Below, piece after piece: positions 1 to 6,595 of a stretch of DNA of 8,787 nucleotides. Within the stretch, counting starts at the first letter, position 1. Every line of letters starts with the position of its first letter. Made by a program: the position numbers and the translations under genes. The notes under the pieces are model-generated. The model worked only from the letters and a program-made list of their open reading frames with translations, was not told the DNA's origin and searched no databases. Source of the stretch: Caldifarciminota bacterium UBA2202 (GTDB lineage: Bacteria; Hydrothermota; 32-111); the NCBI GenBank assembly GCA_002327905.1, contig DCUY01000016.1, positions 1 through 8,787 on the forward strand, read 5' to 3'.

Positions 1-211
1 GTTTTGTAAAAATATAATTTCGTATCTGAATTTGTCAAGTGGGGAAATAAAAAAAAAGAAAAATTACTTCTCGCAGAAGAGATGAGCCGGTTCTGCTTTG
101 ACAAATCATTTTTATCAGATATAAGGTTACAAGTATCAGAAAGAAATGCATAAAAGATTGTTTAAAGTGTAAGAGCTATATGCCTTCTTCTTTTATTTTT
201 GACTGTATCTA
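1..211. other. Noncoding leader region upstream of the permease operon
   Basis: I see no coding region here: all frames are broken by frequent stops, and the only short ATG reading frame near 143-170 ends after a few codons. The stretch holds an A-rich tract near 46-63 and a small inverted repeat at 67-79 (CTTCT-CGC-AGAAG). An alternative pairing joins GCAGAA at 73-78 to TTCTGC at 91-96. Neither hairpin is followed by a T run, so they do not look like simple terminators. They could be a regulatory leader or operator upstream of the promoter candidate at 98-125. The end of the previous gene is not visible. Confidence 0.5.
98..125 (+). promoter_or_regulatory. Candidate sigma70-type promoter upstream of the permease operon
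   Basis: TTGACA at 98-103 matches the -35 consensus. TATAAG at 120-125 is a fair -10 box, with a 16-base spacer. Transcription would begin near 132 and give a leader of about 115 bases before the permease ATG at 248. It competes with two weaker boxes nearer the gene (TTGACT at 199-204 and 212-217). Confidence 0.45.
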
Positions 212-239
212 TTGACTTTATATTTTATTGATATAAAAT
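212..239 (+). promoter_or_regulatory. Candidate promoter with overlapping dyad next to the permease start
   Basis: TTGACT at 212-217 and TAAAAT at 234-239 are separated by 16 bases and could form a promoter. An inverted repeat, ATTTTAT at 222-228 and ATAAAAT at 233-239 with a 4-base gap, overlaps the -10 box and could be an operator. If this promoter is used, the start point would fall almost on the ATG at 248, giving a leaderless or nearly leaderless mRNA. That would fit the lack of any Shine-Dalgarno sequence before that ATG. AT-rich DNA yields such boxes by chance, so this is tentative. Confidence 0.3.
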
Positions 240-247
240 TGTTTAAT

Positions 248-1186
248 ATGAAAGCAAAGCGGATCTTTTTCAAGGCAATGCTGTTTTTATTGCCCACACT
301 GGCAATATTGATAATTTTCAGGCTTATTCCTATAATTTACGCTTTCCGCATCAGTTTCTATGACTGGGGAATTGCAGGACCCAAAGCATTTGTCGGTTTT
401 TCAAATTACATAGAGATATTCAAAGACGCCAAATTCTGGCAGTCGCTCATGAATACATTCTGGTATGTTCTTACAGTGCTTCCCGGAGTCATATTTCTCT
501 CACTCTTCATAGCTCTTCTTCTGAATCAGCAGATAAAGATGCGCGGCACATTAAGAACAATATATTTTCTGCCTGAGGTCACATCAATAATTGCAATTTC
601 AATTGTGTGGAAGTGGATTTACCATCCGCGTATCGGAATAGCAAATTATGTGCTTTCATTATTCGCTCTTGGTCCTTTCAGATGGCTTGAAGAATCAAGG
701 GGAATCTTTGAAATGATGGTTCAGCACGAGCTTCCGATTCTTTTGAAGGGCCCGTCTCTTGCATTGTTCAGCTTGTCTCTTATGACTGTCTGGAAATCAC
801 TCGGATACAATGTTTTGATTTATCTTGCAGGTCTGCAGAATATCCCGAATCATTATTATGAATCAGCGAAGATTGACGGAGCATCCAAATGGCAGACATT
901 CAGGCACATCACATGGCCTCTTCTTTCACCGACAACATTTTATGTCTTTATAATGACTACAATAACGAGTTTTCAGGTCTTTGCTCCCGTGTGGATGATG
1001 ACAGGGCCTCCCGCAGGCGGACCATTGGGCACGACAAATGTGATTGTTTATTACCTTTATGATATGGCTTTTAATTATTCAAAGTACGGATACGGCACTG
1101 CGATTGCATTTGTGCTGTTTTTAATAATTCTCGGACTGACAGTTGTTCAGAAAAAATACGGGGAGAAAAATGTCCATTATGAATAA
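248..1186 (+). CDS. Carbohydrate ABC transporter permease, MalF/UgpA-like
   Basis: This is a polytopic inner-membrane subunit of a binding-protein-dependent sugar importer (312 residues, the usual length). Hydrophobic segments lie near residues 7-33, 70-93, 110-127, 168-190, 228-250 and 282-300, consistent with six helices. The cytoplasmic EAA loop that docks the ATPase is clear at about 205-225 (ESAKIDGAS, then a conserved Pro at 224). I chose ATG 248 over the in-frame TTG at 212, because the extra 12 residues are unconvincing and that TTG lies in a possible -35 box. No ribosome binding site precedes 248, so the start is the weakest point of this call. It overlaps the next permease by 17 bases and must form a heterodimer with it. 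The substrate cannot be deduced: oligosaccharide, glycerol-phosphate and other sugars are all possible. The binding protein and ATPase must be encoded elsewhere. Confidence 0.9.
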   Translation: MKAKRIFFKAMLFLLPTLAILIIFRLIPIIYAFRISFYDWGIAGPKAFVGFSNYIEIFKDAKFWQSLMNTFWYVLTVLPGVIFLSLFIALLLNQQIKMRGTLRTIYFLPEVTSIIAISIVWKWIYHPRIGIANYVLSLFALGPFRWLEESRGIFEMMVQHELPILLKGPSLALFSLSLMTVWKSLGYNVLIYLAGLQNIPNHYYESAKIDGASKWQTFRHITWPLLSPTTFYVFIMTTITSFQVFAPVWMMTGPPAGGPLGTTNVIVYYLYDMAFNYSKYGYGTAIAFVLFLIILGLTVVQKKYGEKNVHYE

Positions 1187-2009
1187 AATAAAGAAGAATC
1201 TTCCGAAGATAATGACTTACACTGTTCTGATTGCGGGGGCTCTGACAATACTATTTCCATTCTTCTGGATGCTCTCCACTTCTTTAAAGACTCCTATAGA
1301 GGCTGTGAAATTTCCGCCCACATTCATTCCGGAGAATCCGCAGTTTTCAAATTATGCTGATGCGTGGCAGAAGGTTAATTTTACAAGGTATTTTTTGAAT
1401 ACGATTTTTATAACGATATGCGAACTTGTCGGAGTTCTTCTCACATCAATACTTGCGGCTTATTCTTTTGCGAGATTCAATTTCAAGGGAAGAGAATTTA
1501 TTTTTGTATCCATGCTTGCGATAATGATGATACCCATGCCGGTTTACATTGTGCCGGGCTATATGATGCTACAGAAATTCGGATGGATTGACACATACTA
1601 TGCGCAGATTGTCCCTTGGCTTGCAAATGTATTTTCAATATTTCTTTTAAGACAACATTTCAAGACAATTCCCAATGATTTGTATGATGCGGCTGTTATT
1701 GACGGATACTCTGATTTAGGTTTTCTTTTTAAAATAGTTGTGCCTCTCTCAAAGCCTGCTCTTGTGACAATTGCAATATTTACCACTCTCTCATCTTGGA
1801 ATTCATTCATCTGGCCTTTGGTGATGACTAATTCGGATTCCATAAGGCCTGTTCAGGTGGGCCTCGCATATTTCATTCAGGAGCAGTCCACAAGCTATAC
1901 TCTTCTGATGGCCGCATCGACATTCGTCATACTGCCTCTTGTGATTCTCTTCTTCATAGCACAGAAGCAGATTGTGGCGAGTTATTCAAGGAGCGGACTA
2001 AAGGATTGA
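1170..2009 (+). CDS. Carbohydrate ABC transporter permease, MalG/UgpE-like
   Basis: This is the second membrane subunit of the sugar importer (279 residues, the standard size). Hydrophobic segments lie near residues 15-37, 74-100, 108-132, 142-161, 196-218 and 246-264. The EAA loop is well preserved at 173-196 (DAAVIDGYS, then a Pro-containing VVPLSKPAL segment), and this is the site that contacts the nucleotide-binding subunit. ATG 1170 is preferred because GGGGAG at 1160-1165 precedes it by four bases. An ATG at 1179 and a TTG at 1143 are in-frame alternatives. The start lies inside the end of the upstream permease, which indicates translational coupling of the pair. Its TGA stop (2007-2009) is interlocked with the TTG start of the following peptidase. 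Confidence 0.92.
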   Translation: MSIMNKIKKNLPKIMTYTVLIAGALTILFPFFWMLSTSLKTPIEAVKFPPTFIPENPQFSNYADAWQKVNFTRYFLNTIFITICELVGVLLTSILAAYSFARFNFKGREFIFVSMLAIMMIPMPVYIVPGYMMLQKFGWIDTYYAQIVPWLANVFSIFLLRQHFKTIPNDLYDAAVIDGYSDLGFLFKIVVPLSKPALVTIAIFTTLSSWNSFIWPLVMTNSDSIRPVQVGLAYFIQEQSTSYTLLMAASTFVILPLVILFFIAQKQIVASYSRSGLKD

Positions 2010-3268
2010 GAAAGAGAACAATAGTTTTATTCATAATCGCAGTCTCTCTGCTTCCTCTCTTCACATGGAGAGTGAAGGGCGACACACAACAGCATAAGGA
2101 GAACACAAATCTTGTCGGTGTAAGATATGTGCTGAAGAGGGGAGACACAGTCATAGACATTTTAAGAAAATCGCATCTTGCAGTCAGCATTATAGATTCC
2201 GTAGTGAAAATGTTTGAAGATAATGTGGACCCGAAGTCAATCAAGCCGGGAGAGGAGATTTACATTTTCACTGACAAGGATTTTACTTTCAGGAAGCTTG
2301 AATACAGAAAGAGTCTGGCAGAAGTTTACACAATTGAGTTTGATGAAAAATTCAAATCGCAGAAAAAGGAAGTGAAGAAGAGTGTCTCGGTAACCTTGAT
2401 TGAAGGAGAGGTGACTTCAAATCTTTACTATACTTTTAAAATAAAAGGCGAAAAAGACGAATTGGCATCCCAGTTTGCAAAGGTCTTTGAATGGCAGTTC
2501 GATGCATACACTGATGTGCAGAACAATGATAGATATACTATTCTCATAGAGAAGATTTTTATTGACGATAAGTTTTTTGGGTACGGGAAAATACTCTATG
2601 CTTCATTTGAAAACAAAGAGAACATGTTTGAAGCATTCTATTACGGGAATGATTCAATAAGCGGCTACTACGATGATGTAGGAAATTCACTCTCCGGAAC
2701 CATTATGAAGGCGCCTCTCGCGTTTTATACAAGAATCTCTTCAAAATTCACGACCAAAAGATTTCATCCGATACTTAAGAAAAATATGGCGCATGAAGCT
2801 ATAGACTATTCTGCTCCTCGCGGCACTCTTGTTTATGCGGCAGGAGACGGATACATAATTCAGAAGGGTTACAATGCAATGGGAGGAAGAACAATAAAGA
2901 TTCGGCATGAGAACGGATATGTCACTGAATACTGCCATCTGTACAAATATGCTCCCAATGCAAAGGTTGGAAAATTCGTAAAACAGGGAGAGACAATAGG
3001 ATTTGTGGGCAGGACGGGATATGCAACCGGAAATCATCTTCATTATGCCGTGAACTTAAATGGGAAATATGTAAATCCGCTGAAGATGAAATTTGAAAAC
3101 GCATCCTCAATACCCGATTCATCAAAGACCGAGTATTTTGTCTATGTTGACATTGTAAGGTCATTCATACTTGCGGCAAAGTCCATAATGAATTTTCCTG
3201 CTCTCTCTTCAAAAAAGGAATTCATTTTTAAGTATGCGAATTCTGCTGGTAAACCCACCGGTATATGA
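2006..3268 (+). CDS. Exported M23-family (LytM-type) metallopeptidase with N-terminal LysM/OapA-like region
   Basis: This is a probable periplasmic zinc endopeptidase that cleaves peptidoglycan cross-links (420 residues). Residues 1-20 are a basic start plus a hydrophobic stretch, a signal peptide or membrane anchor. Residues about 39-90 resemble a LysM/OapA-like wall-binding module (VLKRGDTVIDIL, then KPGEEIYIF). The catalytic M23 domain spans about 235-360: H254 in RFHP, H263 and D267 (HxxxD zinc ligands), H311, and the HLH pair H344/H346. All key residues are present, so it should be active rather than an EnvC-like activator. About 50 residues follow the domain and are not typical. The start is TTG 2006, because the signal peptide begins immediately there and no ATG follows until residue 69. 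AAGGAG at 1988-1993 lies 12 bases upstream. The TTG overlaps the permease TGA, and the 3' end overlaps the radical SAM gene by 35 bases. Confidence 0.9.
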   Translation: MRKRTIVLFIIAVSLLPLFTWRVKGDTQQHKENTNLVGVRYVLKRGDTVIDILRKSHLAVSIIDSVVKMFEDNVDPKSIKPGEEIYIFTDKDFTFRKLEYRKSLAEVYTIEFDEKFKSQKKEVKKSVSVTLIEGEVTSNLYYTFKIKGEKDELASQFAKVFEWQFDAYTDVQNNDRYTILIEKIFIDDKFFGYGKILYASFENKENMFEAFYYGNDSISGYYDDVGNSLSGTIMKAPLAFYTRISSKFTTKRFHPILKKNMAHEAIDYSAPRGTLVYAAGDGYIIQKGYNAMGGRTIKIRHENGYVTEYCHLYKYAPNAKVGKFVKQGETIGFVGRTGYATGNHLHYAVNLNGKYVNPLKMKFENASSIPDSSKTEYFVYVDIVRSFILAAKSIMNFPALSSKKEFIFKYANSAGKPTGI

Positions 3269-4532
3269 TTTTTCATGCTTTGACTTCTGGTTGAAGCCTC
3301 TCGGTATTTTATATATAGGTTCATATCTTAAAAACAACGGTTACGATGTAGAATTGTTTGATTTCATGGACAGGTATTCGGAATACTTGAGCAGGAGACT
3401 GAAGGAGAAAAAATTTGGAACAGGCAATTTCAATAAGGTGAAAATCGACAAACCTATTGGTATGAGGACCATAGACAGACCTTACTACAGATACGGAGTT
3501 TCGCGGGAAAAATTCGCAGAAAAAATTAAAATAGGAAATTATGACTGTATTTTTTTGACATCAATGATGACATACTGGTATCAGGGAGTTCAAGAGGTGA
3601 TTGAGACTGTAAGAAAAGAGAGTCCTGAAACGAAGATAATTCTCGGAGGAGTGTATCCGAGGCTCCTTTATGAACACGCATCCTCTTTGAATGCGGACAA
3701 AGTGTATAATGGAGACATAAAAGGGTTTTTCGAATTTTGCAACAATGAGGCCGGGATTAAGCTGGAGAAAAGATTCGGATATCAGGATATTGTTCCTCTG
3801 TACGAACTCTATCGTGGCAACAAGAGCGCCGCGATTCTCACTCAGCTCGGATGCAATTTTAAGTGCACATACTGCGCTGTTAACAAACTCTATCCGAAGT
3901 ATGAAAGGTTTTCCCCGGATTATGTTTTAAAACAGCTTGATTATCTTAAAGGAATCGGGATTGAAGATGTGGCATTTTATGATGATGCCATACTCTTTGA
4001 AAAAGAGAGCCACTTTATTCCTCTGATGAAGAGGATAATAGAAAAAAAATATCCGATGAGGTTTCATTTTTCAAATGGATTTCATTCAAGATTTGTGGAT
4101 GACGAGGTGGCGAGGATAATAAAGGCGCTGAACACGGGAATTATTGCACTTTCAGTGGAGACAATCTCTGATAAGACAGGCGGTAAATCACAAAAGGAGT
4201 TAACTGACAGGGCGATTGAAGCACTCTTTAATGCAGGCATTGAAAATTGGAACATTTACGCATATATAATGATAGGAATGGAGGAAGAGTCTTTGGAGGA
4301 TGTCATTTTGACTGTCGAGCATCTTAGAAAAAAACAAGTGCGTATTTTAATCAATGAGGTCTCTCCTGTGCCGCACACTCCGTTTTATGAAAAGAACAGA
4401 CAGTATCTGAGAGAGCCTCTGCTTTCTAATAACAATGTATACTCGTCTTTGTTTAAATATGATTTTGAAACTGTTCAGGGCATAAAATCTCTTGTAAAAA
4501 AAATCAACAGGGAGTTAAATGAAAAACAATGA
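3234..4532 (+). CDS. B12-binding-domain radical SAM protein
   Basis: This is a radical S-adenosylmethionine enzyme of unknown reaction (432 residues). Residues 1-185 form a Rossmann-like cobalamin-binding-type domain: MRILLVNPP at the start, LTSMMTYWYQGV at about 108-119, and ILGGVY at about 136-141. The DxHxxG cobalamin motif of methionine synthase is absent, as is common in this superfamily, so bound B12 is not assured. The radical SAM barrel begins near 198, with the 4Fe-4S triad C207-x3-C211-x2-C214, an ALSVET strand at 305-310 and YIMIGMEEES at 344-353. The C-terminal part is short and carries no accessory domain that I recognise. Family members methylate unactivated carbons or rearrange lipids, cofactors and natural products. 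ATG 3234 is supported by the conserved N-terminus, although its ribosome site (AAGGAA 3215-3220, 13 bases away) is weak. Its 14-base overlap with the next gene suggests a functional pair. Confidence 0.88.
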   Translation: MRILLVNPPVYDFSCFDFWLKPLGILYIGSYLKNNGYDVELFDFMDRYSEYLSRRLKEKKFGTGNFNKVKIDKPIGMRTIDRPYYRYGVSREKFAEKIKIGNYDCIFLTSMMTYWYQGVQEVIETVRKESPETKIILGGVYPRLLYEHASSLNADKVYNGDIKGFFEFCNNEAGIKLEKRFGYQDIVPLYELYRGNKSAAILTQLGCNFKCTYCAVNKLYPKYERFSPDYVLKQLDYLKGIGIEDVAFYDDAILFEKESHFIPLMKRIIEKKYPMRFHFSNGFHSRFVDDEVARIIKALNTGIIALSVETISDKTGGKSQKELTDRAIEALFNAGIENWNIYAYIMIGMEEESLEDVILTVEHLRKKQVRILINEVSPVPHTPFYEKNRQYLREPLLSNNNVYSSLFKYDFETVQGIKSLVKKINRELNEKQ

Positions 4533-5337
4533 TTGGATAATTGCGAGAATAAATAATTATTTTAAGTACAATCATATTCCTAAATTTGTAAAGCATCGTT
4601 CAACAGCAGTTCTTGCAGATACGGATGACCTGAAAAGAGAATGCGGAATGACTTTCATTCCTATGAAAAAAACAAACGCTGAAATTATAGAAAATTTTAA
4701 AAAGAATCATTACAATATTATCGCAGGAACGGATGAATACTTAAAAAGAGTCAGCCCCCTTGAAGTATTTTTCATACACAGGACGGATTTGATTATTGCA
4801 TTTGACAGTGATGATTTGGTTTTGCAGAATATTTACAGGTCGGCATTCAATTCTCCTGTGGCATCGCTCTATACTAAAGGAGAAGATGTATATTTTGCTA
4901 TTGATAAAAAAATGAAGTACAGAGTTATTGATAAATCTAAACTCGTAAAATATGAAGGGTATGAAAATCTTTATATTCCCAAAAACCGCGATCATAATTT
5001 ATTTTTAATAATAGATTCGAAAAGTGATGCTAAATATTTTGAAATAACGGGGCTTCCGCTATTCAGCAGAGAGAAAATGTTTGATTTTCAGACAAAATGC
5101 GATTCAAAGGTGGCAATTTCAAAGGATGTGATTTCAAACAATCTGAACAATAATATAAAAGGAGCATTGAATTTTGAAGTAAGTGCGGAATTCGGCAAAT
5201 TACATATACAGGCAATACAGTATGATAAAGACAATGCACGTGTTAAAGGCGATATAGAGATTTTTATAAACAGATTGATTAAATCAATGAATTTGAAGGA
5301 AGAAGAGATTGAAGTAAAATTGAATTCCATATGGTGA
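4519..5337 (+). CDS. Uncharacterised cytosolic protein coupled to the radical SAM gene
   Basis: I do not recognise this 272-residue protein. It has no signal peptide, membrane helix or metal-binding cysteine cluster, and only two cysteines (in KRECGM and QTKCDS). The composition is that of a charged, Lys/Asn/Ile-rich soluble alpha/beta protein. An N-terminal basic segment (residues 1-30) is followed by alternating short strands such as DLIIAFDSDDLV and HNLFLIIDSK, and the C-terminus is a Glu/Lys-rich helix. AGGGAG at 4509-4514 with a 4-base spacer strongly supports the ATG. The gene overlaps the radical SAM gene by 14 bases, so the two are probably translated together. Three 60-base lines inside it (4921-4980, 4981-5040 and 5101-5160) contain 46 G+C of 180 by hand count, clearly lower than the peptidase gene upstream. 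It could be a substrate-handling partner of the radical SAM enzyme, but that is inference only. Confidence 0.8.
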   Translation: MKNNDWIIARINNYFKYNHIPKFVKHRSTAVLADTDDLKRECGMTFIPMKKTNAEIIENFKKNHYNIIAGTDEYLKRVSPLEVFFIHRTDLIIAFDSDDLVLQNIYRSAFNSPVASLYTKGEDVYFAIDKKMKYRVIDKSKLVKYEGYENLYIPKNRDHNLFLIIDSKSDAKYFEITGLPLFSREKMFDFQTKCDSKVAISKDVISNNLNNNIKGALNFEVSAEFGKLHIQAIQYDKDNARVKGDIEIFINRLIKSMNLKEEEIEVKLNSIW

Positions 5338-5358
5338 CAAAAATCAAAGGGAGGTTTT

Positions 5359-5985
5359 ATGCTACCAAGAGAGAAACTGTTAAAAGATGGCGTAGGTTCT
5401 CTGTCAAATAAGGACTTAATAGCTGTAATATTAGGGTGCGGAAGCAGAGAGTCTGATGTATTTAAATTGTCAGAAGAGGTAGATGAAAAATATGCCGCTG
5501 ATTACACGAAGATGACATACAGTGAATTGATGCTTATAAAAGGCATGGGAGAGGTCTCTGCAATGCGCCTTTGTAGCGCGTGCGAACTCTTCACAAACAG
5601 GAAAGCCGGTATAATAAAGATAAAATGTCCTCAGGACGCAGTCAATTTAATCGGCAACATAAGAGACCGGAGGCAGGAGCATTTTCTCACAATTACATTG
5701 AACGGATCCGGCGGGGTGATACAGAAGAGGACAGTCTTTATAGGAACTCTGAACAAGAGTCTGGTGCATCCGAGGGAGATTTTCGCAGATGCTATAAGTG
5801 ACAGAGCATCAGGCATCATAATTATACATAATCATCCGTCCGGCGAATTGGAGCCGTCAAGAGAGGATATTTTCGTGACTGAAAAACTTGTAGAAGGCGG
5901 GAAGATTCTTGGAATTGAAATACTCGACCATTTGATAGTGACTTCAAAGTCATTTTACAGCTTTAAGGAGAATGGAAAGATATAA
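5359..5985 (+). CDS. radC: RadC family protein (JAMM/MPN domain)
   Basis: This is a RadC-type protein of 208 residues. Residues about 1-78 hold the helix-hairpin-helix-type region (LPREKLLKDG, LSNKDLIAVIL, IKGMGEVSAMRL). Residues 88-205 form the JAMM/MPN domain: E107 in QEHFL, the GTLNKSLVHPREIF stretch at 129-142, and the metal motif H157-x-H159-PSG ending at D170. The metal ligands are intact, so it may be a metal-dependent hydrolase. The family name reflects an old DNA-repair assignment that later work did not support, and its biochemical role is unsettled. It is slightly short at the N-terminus compared with typical members, but an in-frame stop at 5335-5337 and an excellent ribosome site (AAAGGGAGG 5346-5354) fix the ATG. 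It follows the unknown gene by 21 bases and is probably the last gene of that unit. Confidence 0.93.
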   Translation: MLPREKLLKDGVGSLSNKDLIAVILGCGSRESDVFKLSEEVDEKYAADYTKMTYSELMLIKGMGEVSAMRLCSACELFTNRKAGIIKIKCPQDAVNLIGNIRDRRQEHFLTITLNGSGGVIQKRTVFIGTLNKSLVHPREIFADAISDRASGIIIIHNHPSGELEPSREDIFVTEKLVEGGKILGIEILDHLIVTSKSFYSFKENGKI

Positions 5986-5993
5986 CAAGTATA

Positions 5994-6021
5994 TTGACAA
6001 ATTGAAAATGTATAATATAAT
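5994..6021 (+). promoter_or_regulatory. Strong sigma70-type promoter for the 152-residue membrane protein gene
   Basis: TTGACA at 5994-5999 and TATAAT at 6016-6021 are both perfect consensus boxes, with a 16-base spacer. A second overlapping TATAAT sits at 6011-6016, but its 11-base spacer is too short. Transcription should begin near 6028, just ahead of the AAAAAGGAGG ribosome site at 6031-6040, giving a very short leader. The promoter starts eight bases after radC ends, so this gene is probably expressed independently of the upstream operon. Confidence 0.78.
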
Positions 6022-6044
6022 TAAATTAAAAAAAAGGAGGCTTG

Positions 6045-6503
6045 ATGCTCAAAAAAGTTATTATCATTGCTCTTGTGATGTCAATGCTTACAACAGTGAT
6101 ATTCGCAGGACCCGTCTTCTCAGTAAGCAAACAGAAGGGTGGAATTGTGCCATGTCTTTTAGGCGTCTTTGATACTCGTATGGGCTATATAGCAAATGAA
6201 AGGGCAGTCAATGTCGACCTGATAGAAGTTCTCATGGTGTTCATTCCAATAATTCGTCTGTACACAATGTATGTGGGATATTCAAAAGCAAAATCCATAG
6301 AAGGCTGTTGTATAGGATTTGGCGGATTGACCACTGCAAATATGCTTGACAAGACAAAGGGAAGAAAAAACGAATGGTTTATGAGTCCGGCTCTTTCATG
6401 GACAGGCTGTCTTCCTCTTTACGCAGGCATTATGTACATAATGGAGACAATGGGCGGAAAGACTTGGAGTGAAATAGTCGTAAAAGAGAAATTGGCGAAA
6501 TAG
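6045..6503 (+). CDS. Small exported or membrane protein of unknown function
   Basis: I cannot assign a function. The product has 152 residues. It begins with a classic signal peptide (KK, then a hydrophobic run, with a possible cleavage after A21 in VIFA-GP). Residues 33-50 form a GGIVPCLLG...TRMGY motif followed by NERAVN. A second hydrophobic segment lies near 58-80 (LIEVLMVFIPIIRLYTMYV) and a third, weaker one near 113-133. Cysteines are C37, C88, C89 and C122, the CC pair lying in a Gly-rich stretch (GCCIGFGG). Mature protein is therefore likely held in the inner membrane. ATG 6045 is preferred over the adjacent in-frame TTG 6042, because the AAAAAGGAGG site (6031-6040) is four bases from the ATG and only one from the TTG. 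The gene has its own near-consensus promoter and a strong terminator, making it a monocistronic unit. Confidence 0.8.
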   Translation: MLKKVIIIALVMSMLTTVIFAGPVFSVSKQKGGIVPCLLGVFDTRMGYIANERAVNVDLIEVLMVFIPIIRLYTMYVGYSKAKSIEGCCIGFGGLTTANMLDKTKGRKNEWFMSPALSWTGCLPLYAGIMYIMETMGGKTWSEIVVKEKLAK

Positions 6504-6508
6504 TTAAT

Positions 6509-6539
6509 AAAAGAGGGGAACTCTGTTTCTCCTCTTTTT
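6509..6539 (+). terminator. Intrinsic terminator after the membrane protein gene
   Basis: A 12-base-pair hairpin pairs 6509-6520 with 6527-6538 (one G-T wobble) around the loop CTCTGT. It is closed by A/T pairs and ends in a run of five T at 6535-6539. It begins five bases after the TAG stop and just before the next promoter, so it insulates the two units. The A-rich left arm means that it might also act weakly in the reverse direction, but there is no minus-strand gene to serve. Confidence 0.88.
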
Positions 6540-6542
6540 CTC

Positions 6543-6571
6543 TTGACATTTAGGTATTTAGGTATTATAAT
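6543..6571 (+). promoter_or_regulatory. Consensus sigma70 promoter of the rrf2-hcp operon
   Basis: TTGACA at 6543-6548 and TATAAT at 6566-6571 are exact consensus hexamers with the ideal 17-base spacer. Start of transcription should be near 6578, about 18 bases before the regulator ATG. A promoter this strong would need repression, which fits the dyad that overlaps its -10 box. Confidence 0.88.
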
Positions 6572-6578
6572 ACCAAAA
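6549..6578 (+). promoter_or_regulatory. Candidate operator (dyad plus extra half-site) for the Rrf2 regulator
   Basis: The core GGTATTATAATACC at 6561-6574 is a perfect 14-base palindrome. It extends to 6557-6578 as a 22-base dyad with only one mismatched pair (A/A at 6560/6575). The left half-site TTTAGGTA (6557-6564) is also repeated directly at 6549-6556, in phase at 8 bases, inside the promoter spacer. The dyad covers the -10 hexamer, so binding would block RNA polymerase. The natural ligand is the Rrf2 protein encoded immediately downstream. The site does not obviously match the NsrR or IscR consensus sites that I know. Confidence 0.65.
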
Positions 6579-6595
6579 ATAGAGAAAGGAGAAAA

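Noticed and set aside
67..96. Terminator of an upstream gene
   Set aside because: The small hairpins (67-79, or 73-78 with 91-96) lack a following T run, so they are only noted as possible leader structures.
212..247. TTG start adding 12 residues to the first permease
   Set aside because: The extra residues are not typical of the family, the TTG lies within a possible -35 box, and no ribosome site precedes it.
1598..1843. Minus-strand open frame inside the second permease gene, and similar minus-strand frames at 2741-3043, 4741-4995, 7947-8207 and 8270-8572
   Set aside because: They lie opposite strongly supported + strand genes, show no family motifs and have no convincing ribosome sites. 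They are shadows.
5580..5801. Second + strand open frame within radC
   Set aside because: It is out of frame with an intact RadC JAMM domain and has no recognisable motifs.
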